A stretch of 64,000 nucleotides of DNA, taken from positions 1 through 64,000 of the forward strand of contig NZ_JACJVR010000050.1 of NCBI RefSeq assembly GCF_014212175.1, written 5' to 3'. The notes below the pieces were generated by a model. That model saw nothing but the letters and a program-made list of their open reading frames with translations, searched no databases and had not been told where the DNA came from. The DNA is from Cohnella xylanilytica (GTDB lineage Bacteria; Bacillota; Bacilli; Paenibacillales; Paenibacillaceae). How positions within the stretch are numbered: position 1 is the first letter of the stretch; every line of letters begins with the position of its first letter. Position numbers and translations under genes: made by a program. Below, piece after piece: positions 43,549 through 54,400 of the stretch.

Positions 43549-44121
43549 ATGTTGTACAATATTCGTGGTCAGCGCATGGAAGTGACGAACGCTCTTCGGG
43601 ATTACGTCGAGAAGAAGCTGAGTCGGCTGGAACGGTATTTCGAAGCTCCTCCCCAATCCGACGTGCATGTGACGCTAAGCGCCACCAAGGGCATGCATGC
43701 CGTCGAGGTTACGATTCCGCTGGCGGGCGTTCTGCTCCGGGCGGAAGTCAAGAGCGAAGACATGTACGCCTCGATCGACCTGGTAGTGGACAAACTCGAA
43801 CGCCAAATCCGCAAGCACAAGACGAAGGTGAACCGCCAGATTCGCCAGAACGGCACGGCCAGAACCCTTTTCAAGGAGGACTACGGAACCGGCTATTCCC
43901 GCGGCACGACGGCGGTGGCGCCTTACGAGGAGGAAGAGGAGTACGAGCTGGTGCGCACCAAGAGCTTCAACCTGAAGCCGATGGACGTCGAGGAAGCGAT
44001 TCTCCAGATGAACATGGTCGGACATAACTTTTATGTATTCGCCAATTCGGATACGAGGGAAGTAAACGTGGTTTACCGCCGCAACGACGGCAAGTACGGG
44101 CTGATCGTATCCGCCGAATAG
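43549..44121 (+). CDS. hpf: Long-form hibernation promoting factor (HPF/RaiA)
   Basis: 190 residues. The N-terminal S30AE domain (YNIRGQRMEVTNALRDYVEKKLSRLERYF, split) binds the ribosomal decoding region; the C-terminal domain (VRTKSFNLKPMDVEEAILQM, FVFANSDTREVNVVYRRNDG-like NFYVFANSDTREVNVVYRRN) dimerises to give 100S ribosomes, the long type found in Firmicutes. ATG 43549 with AAAGGAGG is chosen; in-frame ATG 43495 overlaps the promoter. It lies upstream of secA as in Bacillus. Confidence 0.95.
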   Translation: MLYNIRGQRMEVTNALRDYVEKKLSRLERYFEAPPQSDVHVTLSATKGMHAVEVTIPLAGVLLRAEVKSEDMYASIDLVVDKLERQIRKHKTKVNRQIRQNGTARTLFKEDYGTGYSRGTTAVAPYEEEEEYELVRTKSFNLKPMDVEEAILQMNMVGHNFYVFANSDTREVNVVYRRNDGKYGLIVSAE

Positions 44122-44133
44122 AGAACATAACGA

Positions 44134-44168
44134 GAGCTTCCCGGCTAACCCCTGGGAGGCTCTTTTTT
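44134..44168 (+). terminator. hpf terminator
   Basis: GAGCTTCCCGG / CTGGGAGGCTC (one mismatch and a wobble), loop CTAACCC, then TTTTTTGA. Strong intrinsic terminator. Confidence 0.88.
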
Positions 44169-44194
44169 GATAACCGCTTGCGCGCCGCCCTTCC

Positions 44195-44223
44195 TTGCCC
44201 CCCCATCGTCAAACTGCTAAAAT
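44195..44223 (+). promoter_or_regulatory. Promoter of secA-prfB
   Basis: TTGCCC (44195-44200), 17 bases, TAAAAT (44218-44223), with TGC before the -10 (extended). Start of secA is 42 bases after the -10. Confidence 0.7.
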
Positions 44224-44264
44224 AAGTAGATACGGCCATACCCGCATAAGGAAGGGGTCAAACT

Positions 44265-46778
44265 ATGCTCGGACTGGTAAAAAAGATATTCGGAGACGCC
44301 AACGAACGGGAAGTGAAGCGGCTTCTCAAGACCGTGGATCAGATCAACGCATTGGAGTCCTCTTTAACGGGATTAAGCGACGAACAGCTGCGCGCGAAGA
44401 CGGAGGAATTCCGCGGACGTCTGGAGAAGGGCGAGGAATTGGACGACCTTCTGCCGGAGGCGTTCGCCGTCGTTCGCGAGGCTTCCAAGCGCGTGCTGAA
44501 CATGCGCCATTTCGACGTGCAGCTGCTTGGCGGCATGGTGCTTCACTCGGGCAAGATCGCGGAGATGAAGACGGGCGAAGGGAAGACGCTCGTCGGCACG
44601 CTGCCGGTCTATCTGAACGCGCTCGCCGGCAAGGGCGTGCACGTCGTCACGGTCAACGATTACTTGGCCCAGCGCGACAGCCAGATGATGGGACAGGTGT
44701 ACGAGTTCCTCGGCATGACCGTCGGCTGCAACCTGCACGGCCTTAGCCACGAGGAGAAGCAAGCCGCTTACGCTTGCGATATTACGTACGGAACGAACAA
44801 CGAATACGGGTTCGACTATCTTCGCGACAACATGGTCCTTTATAAGGAACAGATGGTTCAGCGTCCGCTGAACTTCGCCATCATCGACGAAGTGGACTCG
44901 ATCCTCATCGACGAAGCGCGGACTCCGCTGATCATCTCCGGCCAGGCGCAGAAGTCGACGCAGCTCTATTACGCCGCCGACCGCTTCGTGAGCGGCCTGA
45001 AGGAGACGGACGACTACACGATCGATGTGAAAATGCGCAGCATCTCGCTGACCGACCAAGGGGTCAGCAAGGCGGAGAAGGCGTTCGGCATCGACAACCT
45101 GTTCTCTCACGAGCACGTGACGCTGAACCACCACGTGAGCCAGGCTCTGCGCGCGCGCTTTATTATGAAGCGCGACGTAGACTACGTGGTGCAGGACGAT
45201 GAAGTCGTCATCGTCGACGAATTCACCGGCCGTCTGATGGCGGGCCGCCGCTACAGCGACGGATTGCATCAAGCGATCGAAGCGAAGGAAGGCCTCGAGG
45301 TTCAGAACGAGAGCATGACGCTCGCCACGATCACCTTCCAGAACTACTTCCGGATGTATCGCAAGCTGGCCGGCATGACCGGTACGGCGAAGACGGAGGA
45401 AGAGGAGTTCAAGCGGATCTACGGGCTCGAAGTCGTGCAGGTGCCGACGAACCGCCCGAACATCCGCCAGGACGCTCCGGACGTGGTCTACAAGTCGGAG
45501 AACGGCAAGTTCCGCGCCGTCGTCGACGAGATCGTCAAGCGGCACCAGACGGGCCAGCCGGTCCTCGTCGGCACGGTCTCGATCGAGAACTCCGAGCGCG
45601 TATCGGAGATGCTGAAGAAGAAGGGCATCAAGCACCAGGTGCTTAACGCCAAGTACCACGCCGAAGAGGCCGCCATCATCTCCAACGCCGGCCAGCATGG
45701 CACCGTGACGATCGCCACCAACATGGCGGGCCGCGGTACCGACATTCTGCTGGGCGAAGGCGTGGCCGCGCTCGGCGGGCTGCACATCATCGGTACCGAG
45801 CGGCATGAGAGCCGCCGGATCGACAACCAGCTCCGCGGCCGCGCGGGACGCCAGGGCGACCCGGGCTCCTCGCAGTTCTATCTGTCGATGGAAGACGAAC
45901 TGATGCGCCGGTTCGGCGCCGACAATATCATGGGCATGATGGAGCGCCTCGGCTTCGACGAGGACTCCCCGATCGAGAGCAAGCTCATCACGCGCGCGAT
46001 CGAGTCCGCCCAGAAGCGGGTCGAAGGCAGCAACTTCGACGCCCGCCGCGTCGTCCTCCAGTACGACGACGTCATCAACCTGCAGCGGGAGAAGATTTAC
46101 GGAGATCGTCGCCAAATTCTCAACTCCGAGAACATCCGCGAGATCGTCACCGGCATGATCGCGAACGTCGTGCAGCGCGCCGTCGACAACCACTGCCCGG
46201 GCGAAGAAGTGCCGGAGGATTGGGATCTGGACGCGCTGGTCGCCTACGCGCACACGAACTTCCTGCCGGAAGACCGCGTCACGAAGGACGACCTGTGGGG
46301 CAAGGAGAAGGAAGAGCTCGTCAGTTGGTTCATGGAGCGCATCGAGGCTTACTACAACGAGCGCGAAGAGCAGATCGGCGCCGAGACGATGCGCGAGTTC
46401 GAGAAGGTCGTCGTGCTCCGCGCCGTCGACAGCAAGTGGATGGACCACATCGACGCGATGGACCATCTGCGCCAGGGCATTCACTTGCGCGCTTACGGCG
46501 GCAACGATCCGCTCCGCGAGTACCAGTTCGAAGGGCATAATATGTTCCTCTCCATGATCGAGCGGATCGAAGAAGAGATCACGCTGTACATCATGAAGGC
46601 CCAAGTGGAGAGCAACGTCAAGCGCGAAGCGGTCGCCGAAGGACAAGCGGTGGACACGAAGGCCGACGAAGGCGCGAAGCGCCCGGCCAAGCGCGCCGAG
46701 CAGCGGATCGGACGCAACGATCCGTGCCCTTGCGGCAGCGGCAAGAAATACAAAATGTGCCACGGTCGCATAGACTGA
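44265..46778 (+). CDS. secA: SecA, preprotein translocase ATPase
   Basis: Motor of the Sec pathway, 837 residues, acting at the membrane with SecYEG. Start [20 protein letters not shown]; Walker [15 protein letters not shown] box [20 protein letters not shown]; preprotein cross-linking region; second NTPase half with [20 protein letters not shown] and [21 protein letters not shown]-terminal zinc finger [18 protein letters not shown] for SecB/lipid contact. Complete in all regions. Very GC-rich at third positions. Shine-Dalgarno GGAAGGGG. Confidence 0.98.
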   Translation: MLGLVKKIFGDANEREVKRLLKTVDQINALESSLTGLSDEQLRAKTEEFRGRLEKGEELDDLLPEAFAVVREASKRVLNMRHFDVQLLGGMVLHSGKIAEMKTGEGKTLVGTLPVYLNALAGKGVHVVTVNDYLAQRDSQMMGQVYEFLGMTVGCNLHGLSHEEKQAAYACDITYGTNNEYGFDYLRDNMVLYKEQMVQRPLNFAIIDEVDSILIDEARTPLIISGQAQKSTQLYYAADRFVSGLKETDDYTIDVKMRSISLTDQGVSKAEKAFGIDNLFSHEHVTLNHHVSQALRARFIMKRDVDYVVQDDEVVIVDEFTGRLMAGRRYSDGLHQAIEAKEGLEVQNESMTLATITFQNYFRMYRKLAGMTGTAKTEEEEFKRIYGLEVVQVPTNRPNIRQDAPDVVYKSENGKFRAVVDEIVKRHQTGQPVLVGTVSIENSERVSEMLKKKGIKHQVLNAKYHAEEAAIISNAGQHGTVTIATNMAGRGTDILLGEGVAALGGLHIIGTERHESRRIDNQLRGRAGRQGDPGSSQFYLSMEDELMRRFGADNIMGMMERLGFDEDSPIESKLITRAIESAQKRVEGSNFDARRVVLQYDDVINLQREKIYGDRRQILNSENIREIVTGMIANVVQRAVDNHCPGEEVPEDWDLDALVAYAHTNFLPEDRVTKDDLWGKEKEELVSWFMERIEAYYNEREEQIGAETMREFEKVVVLRAVDSKWMDHIDAMDHLRQGIHLRAYGGNDPLREYQFEGHNMFLSMIERIEEEITLYIMKAQVESNVKREAVAEGQAVDTKADEGAKRPAKRAEQRIGRNDPCPCGSGKKYKMCHGRID

Positions 46779-46786
46779 TGGGAATC

Positions 46787-46827
46787 GTAACGGTGCTGCG
46801 GCGCGTCGATCGGCCGGGCACCGTTAC
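46787..46827 (+). other. Intercistronic hairpin between secA and prfB
   Basis: Perfect 10-bp inverted repeat GTAACGGTGC (46787-46796) / GCACCGTTAC (46818-46827) with a 21-base loop and no U-tract. It is not a typical terminator and may set processing or the ratio between secA and prfB messages. Confidence 0.6.
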
Positions 46828-46876
46828 GTGCGTCAACTCCGACGAATAACTTGGAACGAAGAGGTGGATGATCAAC

Positions 46877-48002
46877 ATGTCGAACATCGATGTGACGTTT
46901 AAGCAAGACCTTCGCGAGACCGCGAAGCGACTCCAGCAACTTAGGGGGTCTCTTTGACTTAGATCTGAAGCAAGAGATGATCGCCAACTTCGAGGAGAAG
47001 ATGGCGGCACCCGACTTCTGGGACGATAACGAGAGAGCCCAAGGCGTCATTGCCGAGCTGAACGCGATCAAGGGCGTCGTCGAGCAGTACGGAGCGCTCT
47101 CTTCGGAGCAGGAAGACCTGGAAGCCATGCTCGAGATGCTGGAAGAGGAGTCGGACGCGGATCTCGAGGCGGAGTGGACGGAGAGCGTGAAGGGGCTCGT
47201 CCGCAAGGTCGACGACTTCGAGCTTCAGCTGCTGCTGAACCAGCCGTACGACAAGTCGCACGCGATTCTCGAGCTTCATCCGGGGGCCGGAGGCACCGAG
47301 TCGCAGGACTGGGCGTCGATGCTCTACCGGATGTACACCCGCTGGGCCGAGAAGCGCGGCTTCAAGGTCGAGCTGCTCGACTATCTGCCGGGCGACGAGG
47401 CGGGCATCAAGAGCGTTACGATCATGGTCCGGGGCTACAACGCCTATGGCTACCTGAAGGCGGAGAAGGGCGTTCACCGCCTCGTGCGCATCTCGCCGTT
47501 CGACGCGTCGGGACGCCGGCATACCTCGTTCGTCTCGTGCGACGTCGTGCCGGAGATTCCGGACGACGTGCAGATTGAGATTCGGCCGGAAGATCTGCGG
47601 GTCGACACGTTCCGTTCCAGCGGAGCGGGCGGCCAGCACATCAACAAGACGGAATCCGCCATCCGGATTACGCACCTTCCGACGGGCATCGTCGTCGCCT
47701 GCCAGACGGAACGCTCGCAGATTCAGAACCGCGACCGCGCGATGAAGATGCTCATGTCCAAGCTGTACGAGATCAAGATTCAGGAGCAGCAGAAGGAGCT
47801 GGCGGCCATCCGCGGCGAGCAGATGGACATCGCTTGGGGCAGCCAGATCCGCTCCTACGTGTTCCATCCGTACAGCATGGTGAAGGATCACCGCACCGGC
47901 GTCGAGACGGGCAACGTGCAGGCGGTCATGGACGGCGATCTCGACGCGTTCATCGACGGTTACCTGCGCAGCCAGATCAAGCAGCCGGAAGCGAACGGTT
48001 AA
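46877..48002 (+). CDS. prfB: Peptide chain release factor 2, programmed +1 frameshift
   Basis: RF2 ends translation at UGA and UAA. Codons from ATG 46877 run 26 residues to an in-frame TGA (46955-46957); reading then shifts +1 to GAC at 46956 and continues 348 residues to 48002, giving 374 in all. The slip site is complete: internal Shine-Dalgarno AGGGGG, then CTT TGA C. Downstream are the stop-reading tripeptide SPF ([12 protein letters not shown]) and the GGQ loop ([17 protein letters not shown]). Scarcity of RF2 promotes shifting, so the gene regulates itself. Shine-Dalgarno GAGGTGG. Confidence 0.96.
46942..46958 (+). other. prfB frameshift signal
   Basis: AGGGGG (46943-46948) three bases before CTT (46952-46954), then TGA C (46955-46958). 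Slippage of peptidyl-tRNA from CTT to TTT skips one base. Confidence 0.93.
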
Positions 48003-48026
48003 GAGGCTGAACCCCCTCATAAGCAA

Positions 48027-48075
48027 GGCCCTGCGTTTCCGTCGGTTTTCGGCGGAGGCTGCGGGGTCATTTTGC
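48027..48075 (+). terminator. prfB terminator-like hairpin
   Basis: GGCCCTGCGTTTCCGTCGG pairs imperfectly with CGGCGGAGGCTGCGGGGTC around a TTTT loop, followed by ATTTTGCG. GC-rich stem with a short U-tract. Confidence 0.6.
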
Positions 48076-48119
48076 GTTGGAAGGGAAGCGAGACAAGCAG
48101 GTTCTGGAAAAGTTGCGTA

Positions 48120-48149
48120 TTGACGATCCCGCTTAAGCGATGCTAGGAT
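48120..48149 (+). promoter_or_regulatory. Promoter of the amylase/pullulanase gene
   Basis: TTGACG (48120-48125), 18 bases, TAGGAT (48144-48149) with TGC before it (extended -10). The start point would be near 48156, giving a leader of about 255 bases. Confidence 0.6.
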
Positions 48150-48193
48150 GAAAGATGAGTTCGCAAGCGCTTACAGACCGCTGGCGATACAGA

Positions 48194-48227
48194 TTTGTGC
48201 AAACGTTTGCGCAAACGAATGCACAAA
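48194..48227 (+). promoter_or_regulatory. 34-bp palindromic operator, cre/LacI-family-like
   Basis: Near-perfect palindrome centred between 48210 and 48211: outer arms TTTGTGCA / TGCACAAA and core CGTTTGCGCAAACG match exactly; only two positions per arm do not pair. It contains two overlapping cre-like sequences, TGCAAACGTTTGCG (48198-48211) and CGCAAACGAATGCA (48210-48223). Placed about 40-70 bases after the predicted start point, where a bound CcpA or a MalR-type regulator would block elongation. Confidence 0.7.
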
Positions 48228-48412
48228 AAGCAGTTTGGATCTCGGCATGAACGGCATGGCTTTCGGCTCGAGCCGCTTGGTACCGGCGGTTGGGGCGTGA
48301 TCGGTTTTGGCCATGTCGGGAAAGCGAAGGCCAAGCGGCAATAAGCGGTTGTGGCAACAGGGGCAAGGCAATCGATGAAGGCTTATCCACTATGAAACCC
48401 GGGAGGAAGAGC
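48228..48412 (+). other. Leader of the amylase gene, no further element recognised
   Basis: 185 bases of untranslated leader. I see short palindromes (CGGCTCGAGCCG near 48263) but no riboswitch, attenuator or small reading frame that I can support. The gap 48003-48412 holds, in order, the prfB hairpin, a promoter, the palindrome and this leader. Confidence 0.4.
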
Positions 48413-51400
48413 ATGGAGACGCAATCGCAAAGGTCTCGTTACAGAAGACGGTCGCTCCGGCGTCAGGGATGGGGCATTCTGCTCAGCATCGCGCTGATCG
48501 CGCAGCTGGCGCTGGGGGCTTATCCAGGCCGAGCCGCGGCCGAGGAGGCGGTCGCTCCGATCGAAGCGACGGTCGATGCGGCGACGGGGGATCCCGCGGC
48601 GCAAGAGCCGGGGACGCCGGCCGGCGAAGCCGCCGCTGCGTCCGACGGGACGGCGGCTCCGGACAGCGGGAACGCAACGCAGCAGCCGGACGGGGAATCG
48701 GCGCAGCCTAGCGAGCAACCGTCGGCTGAACAGCCTACGCTGCAGCCGGACGGACAGCCGGCGCAGCCGAGCGAGCAGCCGTCCGCCGAACCGTCCGCGC
48801 TGGCTGCCGATGCGGCGCTCGCGGCCGCGACGAAGGCGAACGAAGACGGCTCCGTAACGTTCAATCTGCCCGCGAGCTCGATCCAATGGATGGCTAACGG
48901 GACGTTTAACGAGTGGGGCAACGGCTCGGGACCTTCCCAGGTCATCGATGCAAACGATTCCACGCAATCGTACCTGAAGCTCGAAGGCCTGGAGCCCAAT
49001 AAAGAGTACGAGTACAAGCTGCTGCTTAACGGAACTTGGACGGAAGGCGACAATTTGAAAGCGGTTGCCGATGCCCAAGGCGTCCTGAAGCTTCCGCTTC
49101 CGTCCGCGACCTACTCGGTCAAGGGGAGCTTCGACGACTGGGCGCAGGAGCAGCCGCTGCAGGAGCAGGCCGGCGTCCTGACCTACACGACGGCCGCTCT
49201 CCAGAACGGCGCGTACGAGTACAAGTTCATCGCCAACTTCGCGGGTCAAGCGCTCTACTTCAACGACCCGACGAACCCGATCACGGCGTCGAACGGCAAC
49301 AGCAAGATCGTTGTGGGCGAGACCGGCCCCGAGCTCAAGCCGGACGCCATCGAGGAGCAGCCGGGCGGCAAGACGAACTGGGTGCTCGCCGGCAGCTTCC
49401 AGAAGGGGCTCGGCGAGTCCGCCGACTGGAAGCCGGACGGCACCGCCACCCGGATGAAGCATCTGGTCGGCGACTATTACGCCTACTCCGCCGTGCTGGA
49501 CGCGGGCTCCTACGAGTTCAAGATCACCCGCAACGGCGATTGGGACAGCGGCATCTCGAACGGCGGCAACAACATCCAGTTCACCCTGCCGAAGCAGGCG
49601 AAGGTGAACTTCTACGTCAACGGCGAGACGAAGGAAGCGCGCATCGCCGTGCCGGACGACGCGACGGTGAACGGCATCGAGCGCTACGCGCCGAAGCGGA
49701 CGGAAGCGAACGGGCCGAGGCTCGTCGGCTCGCTGCAGACGCAGTTCGGCGAAGACGCTTGGTCCCCGTCGACGGCGAAGCAATTTTTCATCGACTACTA
49801 CTTCAACGACACGGTCTACAAGCTGCAGCGCACGCTGACGGAAGGCGCGCACGAGGCGAAGGTCGTCATGGGCGCGAGCTGGGACGACGAGAACTTCGGC
49901 AACGGCTCCGACAACCTGAAGTTCAAGCTGAGCGAGACGGCGGACGTGACGTTCTCCTTCGACAACGGCGAGTCGCCGAAGAAGCTGAAGGCCGACTACA
50001 AGATCGGCGACGGTAAGTACGACGGCAAAGTCGATACGAGCCGCATCGCGTTCGACAGCCGGTCGGTGACGTTCAAGAAGCCGTTCGGCGCGATCAAGCA
50101 GGGGGCGGAGGACCTCACGCTGCGCATCTCCGTGAAGCACGACGACGTGCAGGTCGCCCGCGTCGAGCTGACGAACGGCGAAGGCCTCGCGACGACGTAC
50201 CCGATGCGCAAGGCGACGACGGTCGGCGATCAGGATTACTACGAGACCGTGATCCCGAAGTCCGCTTTCGACCAAATCGGCATCTGGGGCTACAAGTTCA
50301 TTCTGATCGACGGCTCGGAAAAGGCGGAGTACGGAGACGACGGCAACAGCGGAGGCGCGGGAACGGCGACGGCGGACGGGGCGATCCCGTTTAACCTGAC
50401 CGTGTACGCGGCGGATTACAAGACTCCCGATTGGATGAAGAACGCGGTCGTTTATCAGATTTTCCCGGACCGGTTCTTCGACGGCAACAAGGACAACAAC
50501 CGGGCGAAGCTGGTGGACGGCTCCCGCGGCGTCCGCACGGAGACCGGCCCGAACGCGGGCCAGATCGAGACGACGCCGATCCAATACTACGACGGAGGCG
50601 TTCCGAACGACCCGGCGGCCGGCCAAGTGTGGGGCAAGTGGGGAGACGTGCCGGAGCGGCCGGACCGCAGCTCGCCGGAGAACGCGCCCTACTATCCCGA
50701 CGCGAAGACGGACGGCGTTTGGAACAACGAATTTTACGGCGGGGACATTCAAGGGATCGAGCAGAAGCTGGATTACCTGAAGCAGCTCGGCGTCACGGCG
50801 GTCTACCTGAACCCGGTCGCCTGGGCGTCCTCGAGCCATAAGTACGACGCGACCGACTACAAGCATCTCGACCCGATGTTCGGCGAGCCGGTGTACAACA
50901 AGCCGGGCGATCCGGCCTCCGGGCTGAATTACGAGGAGACGCGCAAGAAGTCCGACGAGGTGTTCGCGAAGTTCGCCAAGGCGGCGGCCCAGAAGGGCAT
51001 CCGCATCATCAACGACGGCGTGTTCAACCACGTGGGCGACGACTCGATCTACTTCGACCGGTACGAGAAGTATCCGGAGATCGGGGCGTATGAGTATTGG
51101 GCCAAGGTGTGGACGCTGAAGGCGAAGACGCCGGGCATGACGAAGGAGCAGGCGGAGCAGAAGGTCCGCGAGGAATTCACGAGCAAGATCAACCCGGCCA
51201 CGGGGCAAAAGTACAAGTACCCGGACGACTTCGGCTTCACGACCTGGTTCACGATCGGGGAGCAGACGGCTCTCGACAAGGACACGTCGAACACCCACTT
51301 CGCGTACGACGCCTGGTGGGGCTACGATTCCTTGCCGGCCATGGACGCGAAGGAGCCGCAGGCGGGCGACGACCAGGCGATCGCCGGCCAGCACGAATGG

Positions 51401-54400
51401 AACAACGTCGATTATCGCGACCACGTTATCGGCTACGACCTGACGGGCAAGACGGACGACGAAGCGTCCGCCGCCATGCAGAACGCCGCCTCGCAGCGGT
51501 GGATGTGGATGGGCTCGAGCGGCTGGCGGCTCGACGTCGCGCCGGACGTCTCCAGCGGCACGTGGCAGAAGTTCCGCGAAGCGGTGAAGTCGGCGGCGGG
51601 ACGGACCGACGCGAACGGCAAGAAGATCGACGAGCCGATCATCCTCGGCGAAGAGTGGGGCGTGGCGACGAAGTACCTGCTCGGCGACCAGTTCGACTCC
51701 GTCATGAACTACCGGTTCCGCGGAGCGATCCAGGACTTCATCATCAACGCGGGCAAAGAGACGGCGAACGCCGCCAACGCGTCCAACCTGAACGACGCGC
51801 TCGAGCGCATCCGCGAGGATTACCCGAAGGAAGCGTGGCAGGCGATGCTCAACCTCGTCGACTCCCACGACACGGTGCGCTCGCTGACGAAGCTGGATCA
51901 CCCGACGTGGGAAGAGGAGAACGTGAAGATCGCGCCGGAGGCGACCGACAAGGCGCTGAAGCAGCAGGCCCTGATCGCCTTGTTCCAGATGGGCTATCCG
52001 GGCGCCCCGACCGTCTATTACGGCGACGAGGTCGGCTTGACGGGGACGAAGGACCCGGATTCCCGGCGCACGTTCCCGTGGGAGCGGATCAGCGGCGGCG
52101 CGAACGGAACGTACGACGCGACGGGCCGGTACGCGGAGCTGTATAACACGTATCGAAAAGCAGCCGAAATCCGCAACGCGAACGAAGTGCTGCGCACGGG
52201 AGATCTGAAGCTCGCTTACGCGAAGGACAACACGATCGCCTACGCCCGCAAGAACGAGACGAAGGGCGCGCTCGTCGTCGTCAACGCGGGCGGCGCGCCG
52301 AGCGAGATCGAGGCGGACGTCACCGGCTACCTGCCGGACGGAACGAAGCTGGTCGACCGGCTGGGCGGAACCGTCAGCGGAACCGTCGCCGGCGGCAAAA
52401 TCAAGCTGACCGTCCCGGCGCTGACCGGCTACCTGATGATATCGGAGGGCAACCTCGTCACGGTGCAAAGTCCGGCTAATCTGAAGGCTGAACCGGGAAG
52501 CGGCAGCGTCACGCTGACGTGGGACGCCGTCGACCAAGCGGACGGCTATCGCGTCTACCGCGCCCCGATCGACGGGGGAGCCGTCGAGCTGCTGGGCGAC
52601 GTGACCGCGACGACCTACACCGATTCCTCGGTAGAGAACGGAATCAAGTATTACTACGCGGTCACGACGAAGCAAGGGGCGGGCGAGAGCCTCATCGGCG
52701 ACATGGCGTCGGCGACGCCTTCGTTCCCGATCCGGTCGGTGGCGAAGCCGAGCCAGGCGCCGGAAGTGACCCTCGGAGTCGGCAATACGACGGGCGACAT
52801 CAAGGCGGACGTCGACGTGCCGGGCCTCACGGACGACGCGGCGCACGCGGGTCAGGACGCGCCCCATCTGTCCGTCCAGCTTGTAGTTTATAAGGAAGGC
52901 GACGAGGAGCATGCGTCCGAGATCGCCATGATCTATGCGGCGGACAGCGGCACGGCCAAGACGTACCGCGCGAAGTTCGAGCCGACCGAGCCGGGAACTT
53001 ACTTCTACTACGCGAAGGCGTCCACGGACAACGAAGAGACGTTCGTCTCCTCGGAGAAGGCTTCGTTCGACGCCGTGGCGGATGCGGGCGACACGACGCC
53101 TCCGGCGGCGCCGTCGCTGGCGGCGATCGTCGTCGAATCCGGCCAGGCGAACCTCGTCTGGACGGCGTCCGGCGAAGACGCGGCGGGCTACGAGGTTTAC
53201 CGCAAGGCGGCGGGCGGCACGTACGCGAAGATCGCGACGCTGCGCAACGCGACCTCGTACACGGACTACACGGTCAGCAACGGTACGGCGTATACGTACA
53301 AGGTGGCGGCTTTCGACGCTTCGTACAACCGGGCGTTCTCGGAAGAACGCTCCGTGACGCCGCAGCTCGTCATGGTCGACGTCACGCTCCGGCTGCATCT
53401 GCCCGACTACACGCCGGCGACCGACGATATCTACATCGCGGGATCGCTGAACGGCTGGACCGCGAACGGCGGCAAGCTGAACGTGCCGAGCGGGGCGACC
53501 AACCGAAGCGTCGTCGAGTACACGTTCAAGATGATGGCCGGCAAGTCGATCGAGTACAAGTACACCCGCGGCTCCTGGTCGACGGAGGCGTTCACGAGCC
53601 ACAGCCGGACCGAGAACGATGCCGAGGATTACGGCAACTGGGCGTACAGCTCGACCGACACGAACATGAAGCTGACGATCCGCAACGAGGGCGGCAACAA
53701 GATGACGGTCAACGACTACGTCCTGCGCTGGGTCGACATGCCGATGATCGTGACGATGCCGCGCATCTCGTACGGGGACGACATCGCCTACGAGACGACG
53801 GACGACAAGTTCACGCTCAAGGCCCAGGTACCGTACGGAGTCGCCTTCACGATCAACGGCCAGCCGCTCCCCGAGGGCGGCATGGACGACAAGGGCAACG
53901 TCTATGTGGAAAAGATCCCGCTGGCCGCGGGAGAGAATGTCTTCGAGCTGCACATTCAGCCGACCCAGGAGACGATCGATCTTCCTTGGTACACGGACGA
54001 CGGGCGCGCCGGCCAGGCGACGAAGACGCTGAAGCTGACGATCCACCGGACCGGCGGCGGAGGAGGAGACACGACCGCTCCGGGCGAGGCGACGGAGGCG
54101 AAGATTACCGCGGGCAGCGGCAAGCTGACCGCGAGGTGGAAGGATCCGGCGGACGCCGATCTCGCCAAGGTGAAGGTAACGGTCGTCGGCAGCGACACGA
54201 TCGCTCCTGTCGTCGTAGACAAGGGCGTGCAGCGGGCCGTCGTGAGCGGTCTGAAAAACGGAACGAAATACACGCTGCGCATCCAGACGATCGACGCTTC
54301 CGGCAACGTCTCGGCGGGCGTCGAGGCGAGCGGCACGCCCAGATCGTCCGGCTCGGGCGGATCCGGAACCGGGACGCCTCCCGCGACGACGAATCCGGAG

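Noticed and set aside
44373..46763. Long minus-strand frame opposite secA
   Set aside because: Shadow of strongly biased sense codons; SecA motifs explain the region fully.
46787..46827. Hairpin after secA as a terminator
   Set aside because: It has no U-tract and a 21-base loop; kept only as an intercistronic hairpin.
46877..46957. prfB as a frameshifted pseudogene
   Set aside because: The in-frame TGA lies in the canonical RF2 programmed frameshift signal and the rest of the gene is intact.
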